In this document: piece by piece, positions 15,909-24,195 of the stretch
Numbering within the stretch: the first letter of the stretch is position 1
Layout of the letters: the number at the start of each line of letters is the position of its first letter
Assembly (NCBI GenBank): GCA_030583865.1
Contig: CP129479.1
Location: forward strand, 2,442,819 to 2,506,818
Length of the DNA: 64,000 bases
From: Thermodesulfobacteriota bacterium
GTDB lineage: Bacteria; Desulfobacterota; GWC2-55-46
Direction of reading: 5' to 3'
Position numbers and translations under genes: made by a program
The notes under the pieces: model-generated
What the model was told of the DNA's origin: nothing
The model's input: the letters and a program-made list of their open reading frames with translations, nothing else
Databases searched by the model: none

Positions 15909-16739
15909 ATGGAAAGAAAGATAAAGATAGCGGGCATTCAGCTTGCCTCCGTGCCCGAAAGGGAGAGGAACATCTCGAAGGCCGACATGCTCGTCGAGCT
16001 TGCCGCGAGCGAGGGCGCGAGGGTAATAGCGCTGCCGCCGCTATTCAGCTCGCACTGGTTCCCGGCGGCCATCGACAACCGGAACTTCGCCCTTGCCGAG
16101 AAAGAGGACGGGCCGACGGTTGCATTCCTCAGGGAAGCTGCGATAAGGAACAAGGTGGTCGTAATCGGCGGCTTCTTCGAGGAGGACGGGGATAAATACT
16201 ACAATACCGCCGTCGTCGCCGGCCCTGACGGGCTTATCGGCAAGTACCGGAAGGTCCACGTCCCTCAGATTCCGCTCTGGGAGGAGCGTGCCTATTTCAG
16301 CCCCGGCGACCTGGGCTTCCCCGTGTTCGAGACCCCCTTTGGCAAAATAGGCGTACTCATCTGCTGGGACGTATTCTTCCCAGAGGGCTGGCGCGTGCTT
16401 GCCCTTAACGGGGCCGAGCTCGTCGTCGCGCTTACCGCCTCGGCGTTCGAGCACTCGCACAGGAAATGGGAGCGGGCCATCTCCGCCGCGGCGCACGCGA
16501 ACGGGTTTTTCGTCCTCCGCGTTAACAGGGTCGGCAAGGAGGAGAAGCAGGAGTTCTATGGGAGGAGCTTTTCCGCGGGGCCTGACGGCGAGTTCGTCGA
16601 GAAGCCGAGCGGCTCGTCCGAAGGCATCGTCGTCTCCGAGGTCGACCTCGGAGAGGTATCGGACGTACGTAACGAATGGGTCTTCCTGAGGGACAGGAGG
16701 CCCGGCGAGTATATGGACATCACAAGGGGACCAAAATGA
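15909..16739 (+). CDS. Nitrilase-superfamily protein with substituted catalytic Glu
   Basis: A 276-residue carbon-nitrogen hydrolase-fold protein, closest in pattern to N-carbamoylputrescine amidase and beta-ureidopropionase. The catalytic Lys (YRKVHVP, residue 115) and Cys (GVLICWD, residue 152) are present, as is the second Glu near PLWEERAYF. The usual catalytic Glu of the PE/QE motif is replaced: residues 43-44 read PP in IALPPLFSSHW. Hydrolysis by the usual Glu-Lys-Cys triad is therefore doubtful, or another residue replaces it. ATG 15909 is preferred over TTG 15861; neither has a clear ribosome-binding site. Its stop overlaps the argS start (ATGA). Confidence 0.8.
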   Translation: MERKIKIAGIQLASVPERERNISKADMLVELAASEGARVIALPPLFSSHWFPAAIDNRNFALAEKEDGPTVAFLREAAIRNKVVVIGGFFEEDGDKYYNTAVVAGPDGLIGKYRKVHVPQIPLWEERAYFSPGDLGFPVFETPFGKIGVLICWDVFFPEGWRVLALNGAELVVALTASAFEHSHRKWERAISAAAHANGFFVLRVNRVGKEEKQEFYGRSFSAGPDGEFVEKPSGSSEGIVVSEVDLGEVSDVRNEWVFLRDRRPGEYMDITRGPK

Positions 16740-18382
16740 AAGCCGGGGTAATCGGCATACTCGAAGGGGCTCTTTCAGAGGCGAAAAAAGCAGGGCTCAT
16801 TTCGATTGAGGAAGTCCCGGCCATCGTCCTTGATAAGCCCAAAAAAGAGGAGTTCGGCGACTTCTCGACAAATATAGCCATGCTCCTTGCGCCCCTTGAG
16901 AAGAAAAAGCCCAGGGACATCGCCAATGCCGTCGCGGAGAAGGTCGCCGCATATCCGGAGGTCGAAAAATGCGAGGTCGCGGGCCCCGGCTTCATCAATA
17001 TATTCCTTAAAAGGACCTTCTGGCTCAGGGCCCTCCTCGACATCGCCGGAAAGGGCGAGCGGTTCGGGCAGAGCGAAATAGGGGCGGGTAAAAAAGTGCA
17101 GGTCGAGTTCGTCAGCGCCAACCCCACGGGCCCCCTTCATATCGGCCACGGCAGGGGCGCGGCGGTCGGCGACGCCCTCTCGAGGATACTCCGCGCAGCC
17201 GGGTTTGACGTTACGAGGGAATATTACATTAACGACGCCGGGAGGCAGGTCTTTACGCTCGGCGAATCGGTGCGCATCCGGTTGGAGGAGCTTAAGGGCA
17301 AGACTATCGAGTTCCCGCCCGACCACTACAAGGGCGAGTATGTAAGGGACATCGCGAGGGAATATATCGAAAAATACGGCGAGGGCGGCGAAGGCGCGCC
17401 GGGCTATCAGGAGTTCGGCACCTCGGCCATGCTCGAAAGGATTAAAAAGGACCTTGAGGACTTCCGGGTCGGCTTCGACGCCTGGTTCAGCGAAAAAAGC
17501 CTCGACGATTCGGGCAAGGTTGCCGAGACCATAAAAGACCTGAAAGATAAAGGCCACATCTACGAGGCCGAAGGCGCGCTCTGGTTCAGGACTACCTCAT
17601 TCGGCGACGACAAGGACCGGGTGCTGATAAAGGCCGACGGCGAGAGGACCTATTTCGCGTCCGACATCGCATATCACAGGGACAAGATAGAGCGGGGCTT
17701 TGACGCGCTCGTGAACATCTGGGGGGCCGACCACCACGGCTACGAGGGAAGGATACGGGCGCTGCTACGCGCCCTCGGCCACGACGATTCTGCGCTCAGG
17801 ATAATCTTCATCCAGCTCGTGGCCCTCTTGAGAAAAGGCGTGCCGGTGCCGATGGGCAAGCGCGAGGGCGAGTTCGTCACGCTGCGGCAGGTGATGGACG
17901 AGGTAGGCACGGACGCCTGCAGGTTTTTCTTCCTCATGAGGAGGCCGGACGCCCAGCTCGACTTCGACCTTGAGCTTGCCAAGAGCCAGGCCCCGGAAAA
18001 CCCGGTCTATTACGTTCAATACTGCCACGCGAGGATAAAGAGCATCATCGGGTTCGCGGCTGAAAAGGGCATAAACGTGCCCGAGAGGTTCGACGAGAAG
18101 CTGCTTTCGAGGCTTGAGGAGAAGGAAGAGTCGGAGATAATAAAGCACCTGGGCGCGTTCGAGGAACTTGTCGAGAGAAGCGCCCTCGCAATGGAGCCGC
18201 ACAGGATTACCTTTTATCTCATGGAGCTTGCCGGGCTCTTCCATCCCTATTACAACAAGACGAGGGTAGTGACCGACGATCCGGAGCTTACGGTGGCAAG
18301 GCTTCTTCTCTGCAGGGCGGTCGCGACGGTTGTGGCGAACGGGCTTGCTCTGCTTGGAGTTTCCGCGCCGGATAAGATGTAG
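16736..18382 (+). CDS. argS: Arginine--tRNA ligase
   Basis: It charges tRNA-Arg. The 548-residue class I synthetase has an N-terminal Add1 domain (to about 110), VEFVSANPTGPLHIGHGRG containing the HIGH motif, YINDAGRQ, the ADHHGY signature of ArgRS, and the C-terminal DALR anticodon-binding domain. A KMSKS motif is weak, as is usual for ArgRS (the QLVALLRKGVPVPMGKREG stretch is at that place). The ATG overlaps the preceding stop (ATGA) with AAGGGGA just upstream, so the nitrilase-like gene and argS are coupled. Confidence 0.95.
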   Translation: MKAGVIGILEGALSEAKKAGLISIEEVPAIVLDKPKKEEFGDFSTNIAMLLAPLEKKKPRDIANAVAEKVAAYPEVEKCEVAGPGFINIFLKRTFWLRALLDIAGKGERFGQSEIGAGKKVQVEFVSANPTGPLHIGHGRGAAVGDALSRILRAAGFDVTREYYINDAGRQVFTLGESVRIRLEELKGKTIEFPPDHYKGEYVRDIAREYIEKYGEGGEGAPGYQEFGTSAMLERIKKDLEDFRVGFDAWFSEKSLDDSGKVAETIKDLKDKGHIYEAEGALWFRTTSFGDDKDRVLIKADGERTYFASDIAYHRDKIERGFDALVNIWGADHHGYEGRIRALLRALGHDDSALRIIFIQLVALLRKGVPVPMGKREGEFVTLRQVMDEVGTDACRFFFLMRRPDAQLDFDLELAKSQAPENPVYYVQYCHARIKSIIGFAAEKGINVPERFDEKLLSRLEEKEESEIIKHLGAFEELVERSALAMEPHRITFYLMELAGLFHPYYNKTRVVTDDPELTVARLLLCRAVATVVANGLALLGVSAPDKM

Positions 18383-18438
18383 GCTGGGCTGCTTTTCAAA
18401 CGGCTCTCTTTGATTCCGAATACTCTAATGGAAGTCTT

Positions 18439-18614
18439 ATTAATTCCGTCTTTCTGTCATTCTGAAGAACGAGGCCCTTCGCTCCGATCAGGGTAAACTC
18501 CGCGACAGAAGAATCTGATTTCCAAAATACGACATTCTTTCCCTTTTCCACTCAGGGCTTTGCCCCACCCGCTCAGAAATGAGTATTATTTTGTCGAATT
18601 AATCAGACCTTCCC
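18439..18614. repeat. Palindromic intergenic repeat, TCATTCTGA family, copy 2
   Basis: It begins ATTAATTCCG, contains CTGTCATTCTGA and GAAGAATCT, and ends with GCTCAGAAATGAG and ATTAATCAGACCTTCCC. Beginning and end match the copy at 51360-51515 almost base for base, while the middle has diverged. No gene is visible between the argS stop and the tRNA promoter. Confidence 0.7.
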
Positions 18615-18721
18615 TGGGCTAAAAACAATGCCCCGGAGCCCTGTTTTTCGGACTAAGACTGGCTGACAGACCGACCATCTTGGAAAAACGATGATTTTCC
18701 GGTTTTTTACGGCCCTAAGGG

Positions 18722-18750
18722 TTGACAAACAGGACGGCAGTTGTTAATAT
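18722..18750 (+). promoter_or_regulatory. Promoter of the initiator tRNA gene
   Basis: TTGACA (18722-18727), 17 bases, TAATAT (18745-18750). The -35 is perfect and the spacing ideal; transcription would start near 18757, 18 bases before the tRNA. Confidence 0.8.
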
Positions 18751-18773
18751 ATCTGTTCGATGTATTGCTTCTA

Positions 18774-18851
<78 letters not shown>

Positions 18852-18857
18852 AATTTA

Positions 18858-18888
18858 CAAGGGGTTACGGCAAAGCCGTAACCCCTTG
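18858..18888 (+). terminator. Hairpin after tRNA-fMet (GGGTTACGGC family, copy 1)
   Basis: CAAGGGGTTACGGC, loop AAA, GCCGTAACCCCTTG: a perfect 14-bp stem seven bases past the tRNA. The T-run is weak (TTGTT). Similar stems recur at 19049-19077 and 19599-19630. Between 18895 and 19048 a further GGTGGGCGGAGCCCACC stem occurs; no gene is seen there. Confidence 0.65.
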
Positions 18889-19048
18889 TTGCATTTCGGG
18901 AGTGGATTTCGTATATTGTTTGAAACGGTACTCAGGTTGACCTGATTTGGTGGGCGGAGCCCACCAATAATCAATTATTTTCACTCGATCGAATCCTCGC
19001 AAGACCCGAGAAGAATAAGTTTTTCGACACTCCCAGCCAACAAATTGC

Positions 19049-19077
19049 AAAGGGTTACGGCAAAGCCGTAACCCTTT
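19049..19077. repeat. GGGTTACGGC-family hairpin, copy 2
   Basis: AAAGGGTTACGGC, loop AAA, GCCGTAACCCTTT followed by TATTT. Both copy 1 and copy 2 are preceded by a similar ACAAATT-like stretch, suggesting a local duplication after the tRNA. A GGTGGGC..GCCCACC stem follows at about 19084-19100. Confidence 0.65.
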
Positions 19078-19118
19078 TATTTCGGTGGGCTGTGCCCACC
19101 CCCTGCCGGCGGCCTCAC

Positions 19119-19352
19119 TTACGAATCGAGCGAGGATTTACCCGTATCGCCGCGCATGATCCAGGCGAGCAGGCCATCCTTATTCTGGCGAAGCGCGTTT
19201 AACAGCTCTTCGGCTTCCTGCTCCGGCACTTCTTCATTGAATTGAGCGGCATCGGGCAGGTTTTTCACTATCTCGAACCTCTTCAGGAATTCATCTTTCC
19301 TCTCGGGCACGGCCTCCAGTAGGACCTTAAGAAAAATATCGCCGTAAGTCAT
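19119..19352 (-). CDS. Small acidic protein of unknown function
   Basis: A 77-residue cytoplasmic protein, not recognised. It is mostly helical, beginning MTYGDIFLKVLLEAVPERKD and containing EEVPEQEAEELLNALRQNKD. The call rests on AAAGGAG nine bases before the ATG and on a composition typical of real coding sequence. It is flanked by repeats and no partner gene is near. Confidence 0.6.
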   Translation of the reverse strand: MTYGDIFLKVLLEAVPERKDEFLKRFEIVKNLPDAAQFNEEVPEQEAEELLNALRQNKDGLLAWIMRGDTGKSSLDS

Positions 19353-19598
19353 TAGAAATGCTCCTTTGCGGTTTTAGAGCCTGGGTTCTTCGTTTTCCCC
19401 GGAATGACAGGCTGAAATAACTCGGCAACCTGCCCAAAAGACCGGGCCATTCTGGCAAAGAGAATACCACTGCGGCAAGGCCTTAATCAACCATATCGTA
19501 AGCGGGATGCGCCGAAGAGGACTAAAGATATAATCGAACCTGCAATGACTTGCATAACAAGGAACGGAGAGTCTCCCAGCTTCCAGGCACTCTATTAA

Positions 19599-19630
19599 AA
19601 AGGGGGTTACGGCAAAGCCGCAACCCCCTT
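19599..19630. repeat. GGGTTACGGC-family hairpin, copy 3
   Basis: AAGGGGGTTACGGC, loop AAA, GCCGCAACCCCCTT, one mismatch in the stem. On the minus strand it is followed by TTTTTAATAG and so probably terminates the exported-protein gene to its right. The stretch 19353-19598 holds no gene that I can support. Confidence 0.65.
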
Positions 19631-19646
19631 AAAATTTCAGCGTGCC

Positions 19647-20183
19647 TTAATTCCCCCGGTGCTCCCGCCTCTCCTTTTCCCGCTCCCGGTGGTGTTCCCT
19701 TCTGTCCTTTTCCCTTTCCCTCCGCTCTTCCTTTATTTCCTTTTTCCGTTCGCGCCCATTGCTCGCGCGCTCCCATCTCTTCTCTTTTTCCCACTGCCGC
19801 CAGTGCTTCTTCATGTGGCCGTAGGGAATTCTTTCATGTCCGGGCGGGACGCGCCTGTAATCCGGAGGAAGCTTAAGTAGCACCCTGGGGACGCGTCCTA
19901 TCTCGATGACGACCCAGGGGTCTCCGAACTCCACGGCCCTGTACCACCCGCCCCTGTGCGGCCTCCACCAGTAGCCGCCGTAGAAGAAGACCTCGTCGTT
20001 TATATCCGGGGCGAAGTATATGTAGGTGCCGGGTATCACTACTACGGCCGGAGGGGCTTTCACCACGATCGCCGGCGGCGGCGCGTTTATGCCTATGTTT
20101 ATATTTATTTCAGACAGGGCTAAAGAAGGGGCGGAGAAGAGCGCCATTCCGGCGGTTGCGAGCGCAAGCGATAGTCTTTTCAT
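19647..20183 (-). CDS. Exported protein with highly charged Arg/Glu-rich tail
   Basis: A 178-residue product with a signal peptide (LSLALATAGMALFSAPSLA, cut near residue 22). The middle (about 25-110) is rich in Pro, Val and Tyr, with PPAVVVIPGTYIYFAPDI and FYGGYWWRPHRGGWYRA, then PRVLLKLPPDYRRVPPGHE and PYGHMKKHWRQWE. The last 45 residues are almost all Arg, Glu, Lys and His (REREKDRREHHREREK). Similar secreted proteins with this PPDYRRVPPG segment occur in deltaproteobacteria; the function is unknown. A hairpin terminator follows. The upstream gap to the glycosyltransferase (20184-20596) has no recognisable feature. Confidence 0.75.
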   Translation of the reverse strand: MKRLSLALATAGMALFSAPSLALSEININIGINAPPPAIVVKAPPAVVVIPGTYIYFAPDINDEVFFYGGYWWRPHRGGWYRAVEFGDPWVVIEIGRVPRVLLKLPPDYRRVPPGHERIPYGHMKKHWRQWEKEKRWERASNGRERKKEIKEERREREKDRREHHREREKERREHRGN

Positions 20184-20596
20184 CCAAGCCTCTCAGTGGT
20201 TTTCGGGGAATATACCAGCACGGATACCACAAATATGTATCAAAAGCTACATAAACGGGTTTTGACGGAACCAACCGCGGCAGGTCGCCCAATTGAGATT
20301 AGACGTGAAGCTTCTCACTATCCAGCGAAACATCAAGAACTCTCATTGTCTTTAGAGGCCAGCCTCTGCCAACAGTTGTAAAATCCTTTTCCCAGAATTG
20401 AAAACTCTTTTCAAACCGGGTTTTCCCTGTATTCTCGACACTCTTAAGGGTTTTTCCTCAAGACCGCACCGGTTTTCCGTAAAAAATATTTACATCCGGC
20501 CTTCCCTGGCCCCCTGCCTTGCTAATGTAAAACGCGGCTTTTCATAATGGTATGGTAATTGCGTCCGGAAAAAGTAACAACCTTGGGGGGTGGCAT

Positions 20597-21571
20597 ATGA
20601 GAAAACCGAGATTGAGCATCGGGCTGCCGGTCTATAACGGGGCAAGATACCTTTTCTGCTGTCTCGATTCGATACTCTCGCAGAGCTACGAGGATTTCGA
20701 GCTCATCATATCAGACAACGCCTCAACCGACTCGACGCAAGACATCTGCCTGAAATACGCCTCAGGGGACAAGCGTATCAAATACTTCCGCAACCCCAAA
20801 AACCTCGGGGCCTCGGCAAACTTCAACGCCGCCTTCCACAAGTCCGAGGGTGAATTCTTCAAGTGGGCCTCCTACGACGACATATGCGCCCCGGGCTTTT
20901 TCTCCGAATGCATGGAGCTCCTTGAAAGCGACCCGTCGGACGTGTTGAGCCACCCCCGGACCATGCGCATAGACGCAGACGGGCGGGAGCTTGGGGTCTA
21001 CGACCTTGAGCTAAGCACCTCCTCGGAGGACCCGGTCGAGCGCTTCCGGGACCTCCTGCTTAAGAAGCACGCCTGCTTCCAGGTCTTCGGCATCATAAGG
21101 AGCGAGGTCCTCAAAAAGACGAAGCTAATACACAATTACTCGGGCTCCGACAGGGTGCTCCTTGCCGAGCTTTCGCTTTACGGGAAGTTCAGGGAGGCGC
21201 CAAAGCCGCTCTTTTTGAGGAGGAGCCACCCGCATGAATCGGTCCGCCTTTTCCCTGACGCAAACCGGCGCTACGAATGGTTCGATCCTTCCCTGGCCGG
21301 AAAAGTAAACTTCACGCAATGGAGGCTCCTGGCAGAATACGCGAGTTCCATAAACCGTGCTCCCATCCCGGCCGGAAGCAAGGCGGCTTGCTCTCTTCTA
21401 ATCACGAAATGGGCCGCCATGCACTGGAGGCACTTCGCGCATGACATGAAGAACGCCGGAATAGACATGCTCCATGTGGATGCCCTATCGCGACTTATGC
21501 AGAGCGGGCTGCGTGCCACAAAGCAAGGCATGGTCTCTGTCTCGGGTATATTGGGAATATACAGGAAGTGA
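20597..21571 (+). CDS. Family 2 glycosyltransferase
   Basis: A 324-residue GT-A enzyme that would move a sugar from a nucleotide donor to a surface glycan. The N-terminal domain shows LSIGLPVYNGARYLFCCLDSIL, ELIISDNASTDST, NLGASANFNAAF and the metal-binding DxD-like YDDICAPGFF. The C-terminal third has no recognised motif and no obvious membrane span. ATG 20597 follows GGGGGGTGG; an in-frame ATG at 20552 has nothing upstream. It stands alone, far from the other polysaccharide genes, with its own terminator, so its acceptor is unknown. Confidence 0.88.
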   Translation: MRKPRLSIGLPVYNGARYLFCCLDSILSQSYEDFELIISDNASTDSTQDICLKYASGDKRIKYFRNPKNLGASANFNAAFHKSEGEFFKWASYDDICAPGFFSECMELLESDPSDVLSHPRTMRIDADGRELGVYDLELSTSSEDPVERFRDLLLKKHACFQVFGIIRSEVLKKTKLIHNYSGSDRVLLAELSLYGKFREAPKPLFLRRSHPHESVRLFPDANRRYEWFDPSLAGKVNFTQWRLLAEYASSINRAPIPAGSKAACSLLITKWAAMHWRHFAHDMKNAGIDMLHVDALSRLMQSGLRATKQGMVSVSGILGIYRK

Positions 21572-21610
21572 TAGAGTTTTTTTGAAAATCAGGTTTAATA
21601 AGACTGAAAA

Positions 21611-21644
21611 ACAAAAACCCCTGAAAAGGGGTTTGTTTTTTTAT
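21611..21644 (+). terminator. Rho-independent terminator of the glycosyltransferase gene
   Basis: ACAAAAACCCCTGAAAAGGG with its matching GGGGTTTGT arm, then a run of seven T. It lies about 40 bases past the stop codon. Confidence 0.85.
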
Positions 21645-21942
21645 CTCAAATGAAAAAGGTTCCGGAGGGACTCAAAAAAGAAAGGCGTTGCATGGACTGC
21701 TTTCAGCCAATCCGTAGGTTTCCTGAAGGTTTTTCCCCTTCGTGCTTTTAACTCCCTGGTTGCGTCCTTTAAGGCGCAACCACTTCGGGGGCGCGTCCTT
21801 CAGGGCCTCTTTAGGTGGTTTGTACGCACCTTGCGGATGGGGGTCCAAGGACCCTGGCTCCAGCCCATCAACGCCTGTCTCTCTAACAATATTATATCAA
21901 TTAACGAGGACTACCGCAACCGCATAAGAAAGATTTTTTTTG

Positions 21943-22119
21943 GATAAAAGGCGCATCCAACGGAGAAAAGACCAGACGAGCAAGTGGCAGTCCAAGAGAG
22001 CGGTTCAGGCTTCCTTCCAAGGGAAATACTCACGTATTCCCTTGAGGGCTTGCTCACCCCGCTCCGGCAGGACCCCTAGCGGGAACTGTAGCTCAACTCC
22101 ATCAGATGCGCCTTTTATC
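21943..22119. repeat. 177-base element with 15-base terminal inverted repeats
   Basis: GATAAAAGGCGCATC (21943-21957) is repeated exactly inverted at 22105-22119. Inside are CAAGGGAAATACTCACG / CGTATTCCCTTG arms. There is no coding capacity. Bases 21650-21942 before it also contain a GGTTGCG...CGCAACC stem (about 21759-21781) but no gene. This could be a small non-autonomous element or the folded 3' end of the lpx operon transcript. Confidence 0.6.
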
Positions 22120-22215
22120 TCTCTATAACGCCTTGTCCTCTCGGCCTTGTTATTTCTTTTTCTATTATTATATTATCCCTATCGAAAATACTTGTCAATT
22201 TTATCCGGGGCCGGT

Positions 22216-23130
22216 TCAGGAAGGCTTGCCGGCCAGGCCTTCCTCCCTGCCCTCGACGGCATCGCCCGGGCCGGGCCTGGTCTTCCACCTGTTGTGCACC
22301 CAGAACCACTCCTCCGGATGTCTTCTTACCATCTCCTCCACTACCCTGGCAAACCTGGCTGTATTTACGGCAGCGTCCTTTTCCCTGTCTCCGGTGGAAG
22401 CGACCTCTACCTCTTTTTGGACCTCTATCAAATGCCCGGAGCCCTGTCTCCGTATGAAGACCGGTACGACGGGAGCGCCGCTTGCGAGCGCCAGGAGCGC
22501 AGGCCCCTTGTTCGAGCAGGCCGGAACGCCGAAGAAGTCCACGAAGAAGCCCTCGCTCCTCGTAACGTTCTGGTCAACGAGGATGGCCACAGTCGAGTTC
22601 CGGGCAAGCCTCTTCATTAACTTTCGCATGGCGCCCTTCTTGTAGACTATCCTGTTCCCCGACCGCGTCCTCACCCATGTGACGAACCTCTCGAAGAGCC
22701 TGCTGTCGAGCTCCCGGACGACGATCTCGGGCCTGTAACCCCTGAGGCCCAGGCACGCCCCGAGGAGCTCCCAGTTCCCGAAATGAGCCGTGAGTATGAT
22801 GACGCCCTTTCCCCTGGCAAGCGCCCTGTCCATGTTTTCGAGCCCGCTCCATTGAACAAGCCCCTCCGTTTTCCTTCCGTTCAGCCAGGGAAGCCTCGTG
22901 AACTCCAGGAGCATTATTGAAAGGTGCCTGAAAACATTTCCCGCTATCCTCTCCTTCTCGGCAAGCCCGAGCGCCGGGCCGAATGCCCGATCGAGGTTGT
23001 CGAGCGCTATATTGCGGTGCTTCTTAAGGACGCGGAAAGCGATGCTCCCGAGCGCGCCGCCGAGCAGGAATACGGCCCGGTAAGGCATGTGGCCGATGAT
23101 AAACGAGACGGCCTTGAGTAGAAAGAGCAT
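22216..23130 (-). CDS. lpxL: Lipid A biosynthesis acyltransferase (LpxL/HtrB family)
   Basis: It adds a secondary acyl chain to Kdo2-lipid IVA at the inner membrane. The 304 residues start with a hydrophobic anchor (LKAVSFIIGHMPYRAVFLLGGAL), then HRNIALDNLDRAFG, the catalytic HX4E motif in LTAHFGNWELLGA, VVRELDSRLFE, and DQNVTRSEGFFVDFFG with PEEWFWVHNRWKTRP near the end, all characteristic of the family. LpxL and LpxM cannot be separated by eye. Its start overlaps the lpxK stop (ATGA). It is the last gene of the lipid A operon. Confidence 0.92.
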   Translation of the reverse strand: MLFLLKAVSFIIGHMPYRAVFLLGGALGSIAFRVLKKHRNIALDNLDRAFGPALGLAEKERIAGNVFRHLSIMLLEFTRLPWLNGRKTEGLVQWSGLENMDRALARGKGVIILTAHFGNWELLGACLGLRGYRPEIVVRELDSRLFERFVTWVRTRSGNRIVYKKGAMRKLMKRLARNSTVAILVDQNVTRSEGFFVDFFGVPACSNKGPALLALASGAPVVPVFIRRQGSGHLIEVQKEVEVASTGDREKDAAVNTARFARVVEEMVRRHPEEWFWVHNRWKTRPGPGDAVEGREEGLAGKPS

Positions 23131-24194
23131 CAGAGGACACCCCTCAGGACCGGGGCAAGCGAGGAATCGAGGAGCCCCTTCTCTATATCCACCTTGACAC
23201 TGAGCGCGAAGACAGGCGTCCGCTTTTCCATGCCCTTGAGCTTTACCCCGTCCTTTTCCGTGGTGACGACGAGGTCCGCGTCCCTGGCCTTCTCGGCTAT
23301 GGCCGATGAATCCGCGTCCGTGTAAGAGTGGTGGTCCGGGAATTCAAGCGAGGAGGATACTACGCATCCCAGCTCATCGAGGCTATTCAGGAACGAGCCG
23401 GGCTTTGCGATGCCCGAGACGGCAACGACCTTTTGCCCCCGGAGCGATTCAAGAGGAAGCTCCCTGCCGGAATCTATGTCATAGAGCGAGTCCGGCCTGT
23501 AGGAGAATACGATGTACGGGACCGAGTGCTCCCTGAGGAGCTCGAGCGTCCTGCCCTCGGGCTTTCCGCCTTTCACCAGCGCGAAATCCGCCCTTTTAAG
23601 CCCGGAGACCGGCTCGCGGAGCACCCCCCTCGGAAGGAGATAGCCGTTCCCGAACCCCTCTTTCGAGTCCATGAGGACTATATTGATGTCCCGCTCAAGC
23701 CGCACGTGCTGGAAGGCGTCGTCGAGAATGATTACATGCGGGGAAAACCTTTCGAGCGCGAAGAGACCGGCCTTCACCCGGTCCGGGGAGACCACTACCG
23801 GCACGCCCGGAAGCCGCGCTGCCATTAGGTACGGCTCGTCCCCGGCCTCGGCCGGCCCCATGAGAACGCCTTTAGTGTCCGAGACGACCGAAACGCCCCT
23901 GGCGCTCCCCCCGTAGCCGCGGCTCAGGACCGCAACCCTCTTGCCGTCCCTCCTGAAAAACTCGGCAAGGAATATGGTCACCGGCGTTTTCCCGGTGCCG
24001 CCGACAGTAAGGTTCCCGACGGATACCACTTTCGCGGGGATCCTGTGAGTAGGGAATATGCCCGACCTGTATGAGAAGAGCCTTGCCCGCACGCCGAGGC
24101 CGTAGGCAAGGGACGCGGCGTAAAGGAGCGCGTGCGGCCCGAACCCCAGCCTTCCCCCCCTCATGCCCGCCTCTATCTTCCTTGCTATGGACAC
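23130..24194 (-). CDS. lpxK: Tetraacyldisaccharide 4'-kinase LpxK
   Basis: It phosphorylates the 4' position of disaccharide-1-P to give lipid IVA. The 354 residues have the N-terminal amphipathic region (LLYAASLAYGLGVRARLFSY), VVSVGNLTVGGTGKTP with the Walker A, AVLSRGYGG, the DEPYLMA motif, VISPDR-like VVSPDRVKAG, ILDDAFQHVRL (Walker B with DDxxQ) and VTTEKD near the C-terminus. The GTG at 24194 has AGGAGATAGG just upstream and starts the conserved part; the much longer open frame is not coding. It begins immediately after the waaA stop. Confidence 0.93.
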   Translation of the reverse strand: MSIARKIEAGMRGGRLGFGPHALLYAASLAYGLGVRARLFSYRSGIFPTHRIPAKVVSVGNLTVGGTGKTPVTIFLAEFFRRDGKRVAVLSRGYGGSARGVSVVSDTKGVLMGPAEAGDEPYLMAARLPGVPVVVSPDRVKAGLFALERFSPHVIILDDAFQHVRLERDINIVLMDSKEGFGNGYLLPRGVLREPVSGLKRADFALVKGGKPEGRTLELLREHSVPYIVFSYRPDSLYDIDSGRELPLESLRGQKVVAVSGIAKPGSFLNSLDELGCVVSSSLEFPDHHSYTDADSSAIAEKARDADLVVTTEKDGVKLKGMEKRTPVFALSVKVDIEKGLLDSSLAPVLRGVL

Positions 24195-24195
24195 C

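Noticed and set aside
18865-19050. Minus-strand frame between two hairpins after tRNA-fMet
   Set aside because: Its C-terminal codons are the hairpin itself, and no ribosome-binding site precedes it; it looks like repeat sequence.
21740-21942. Possible decayed gene in the gap after the glycosyltransferase
   Set aside because: No frame longer than about 60 codons with any recognisable content; short palindromes explain what structure there is.
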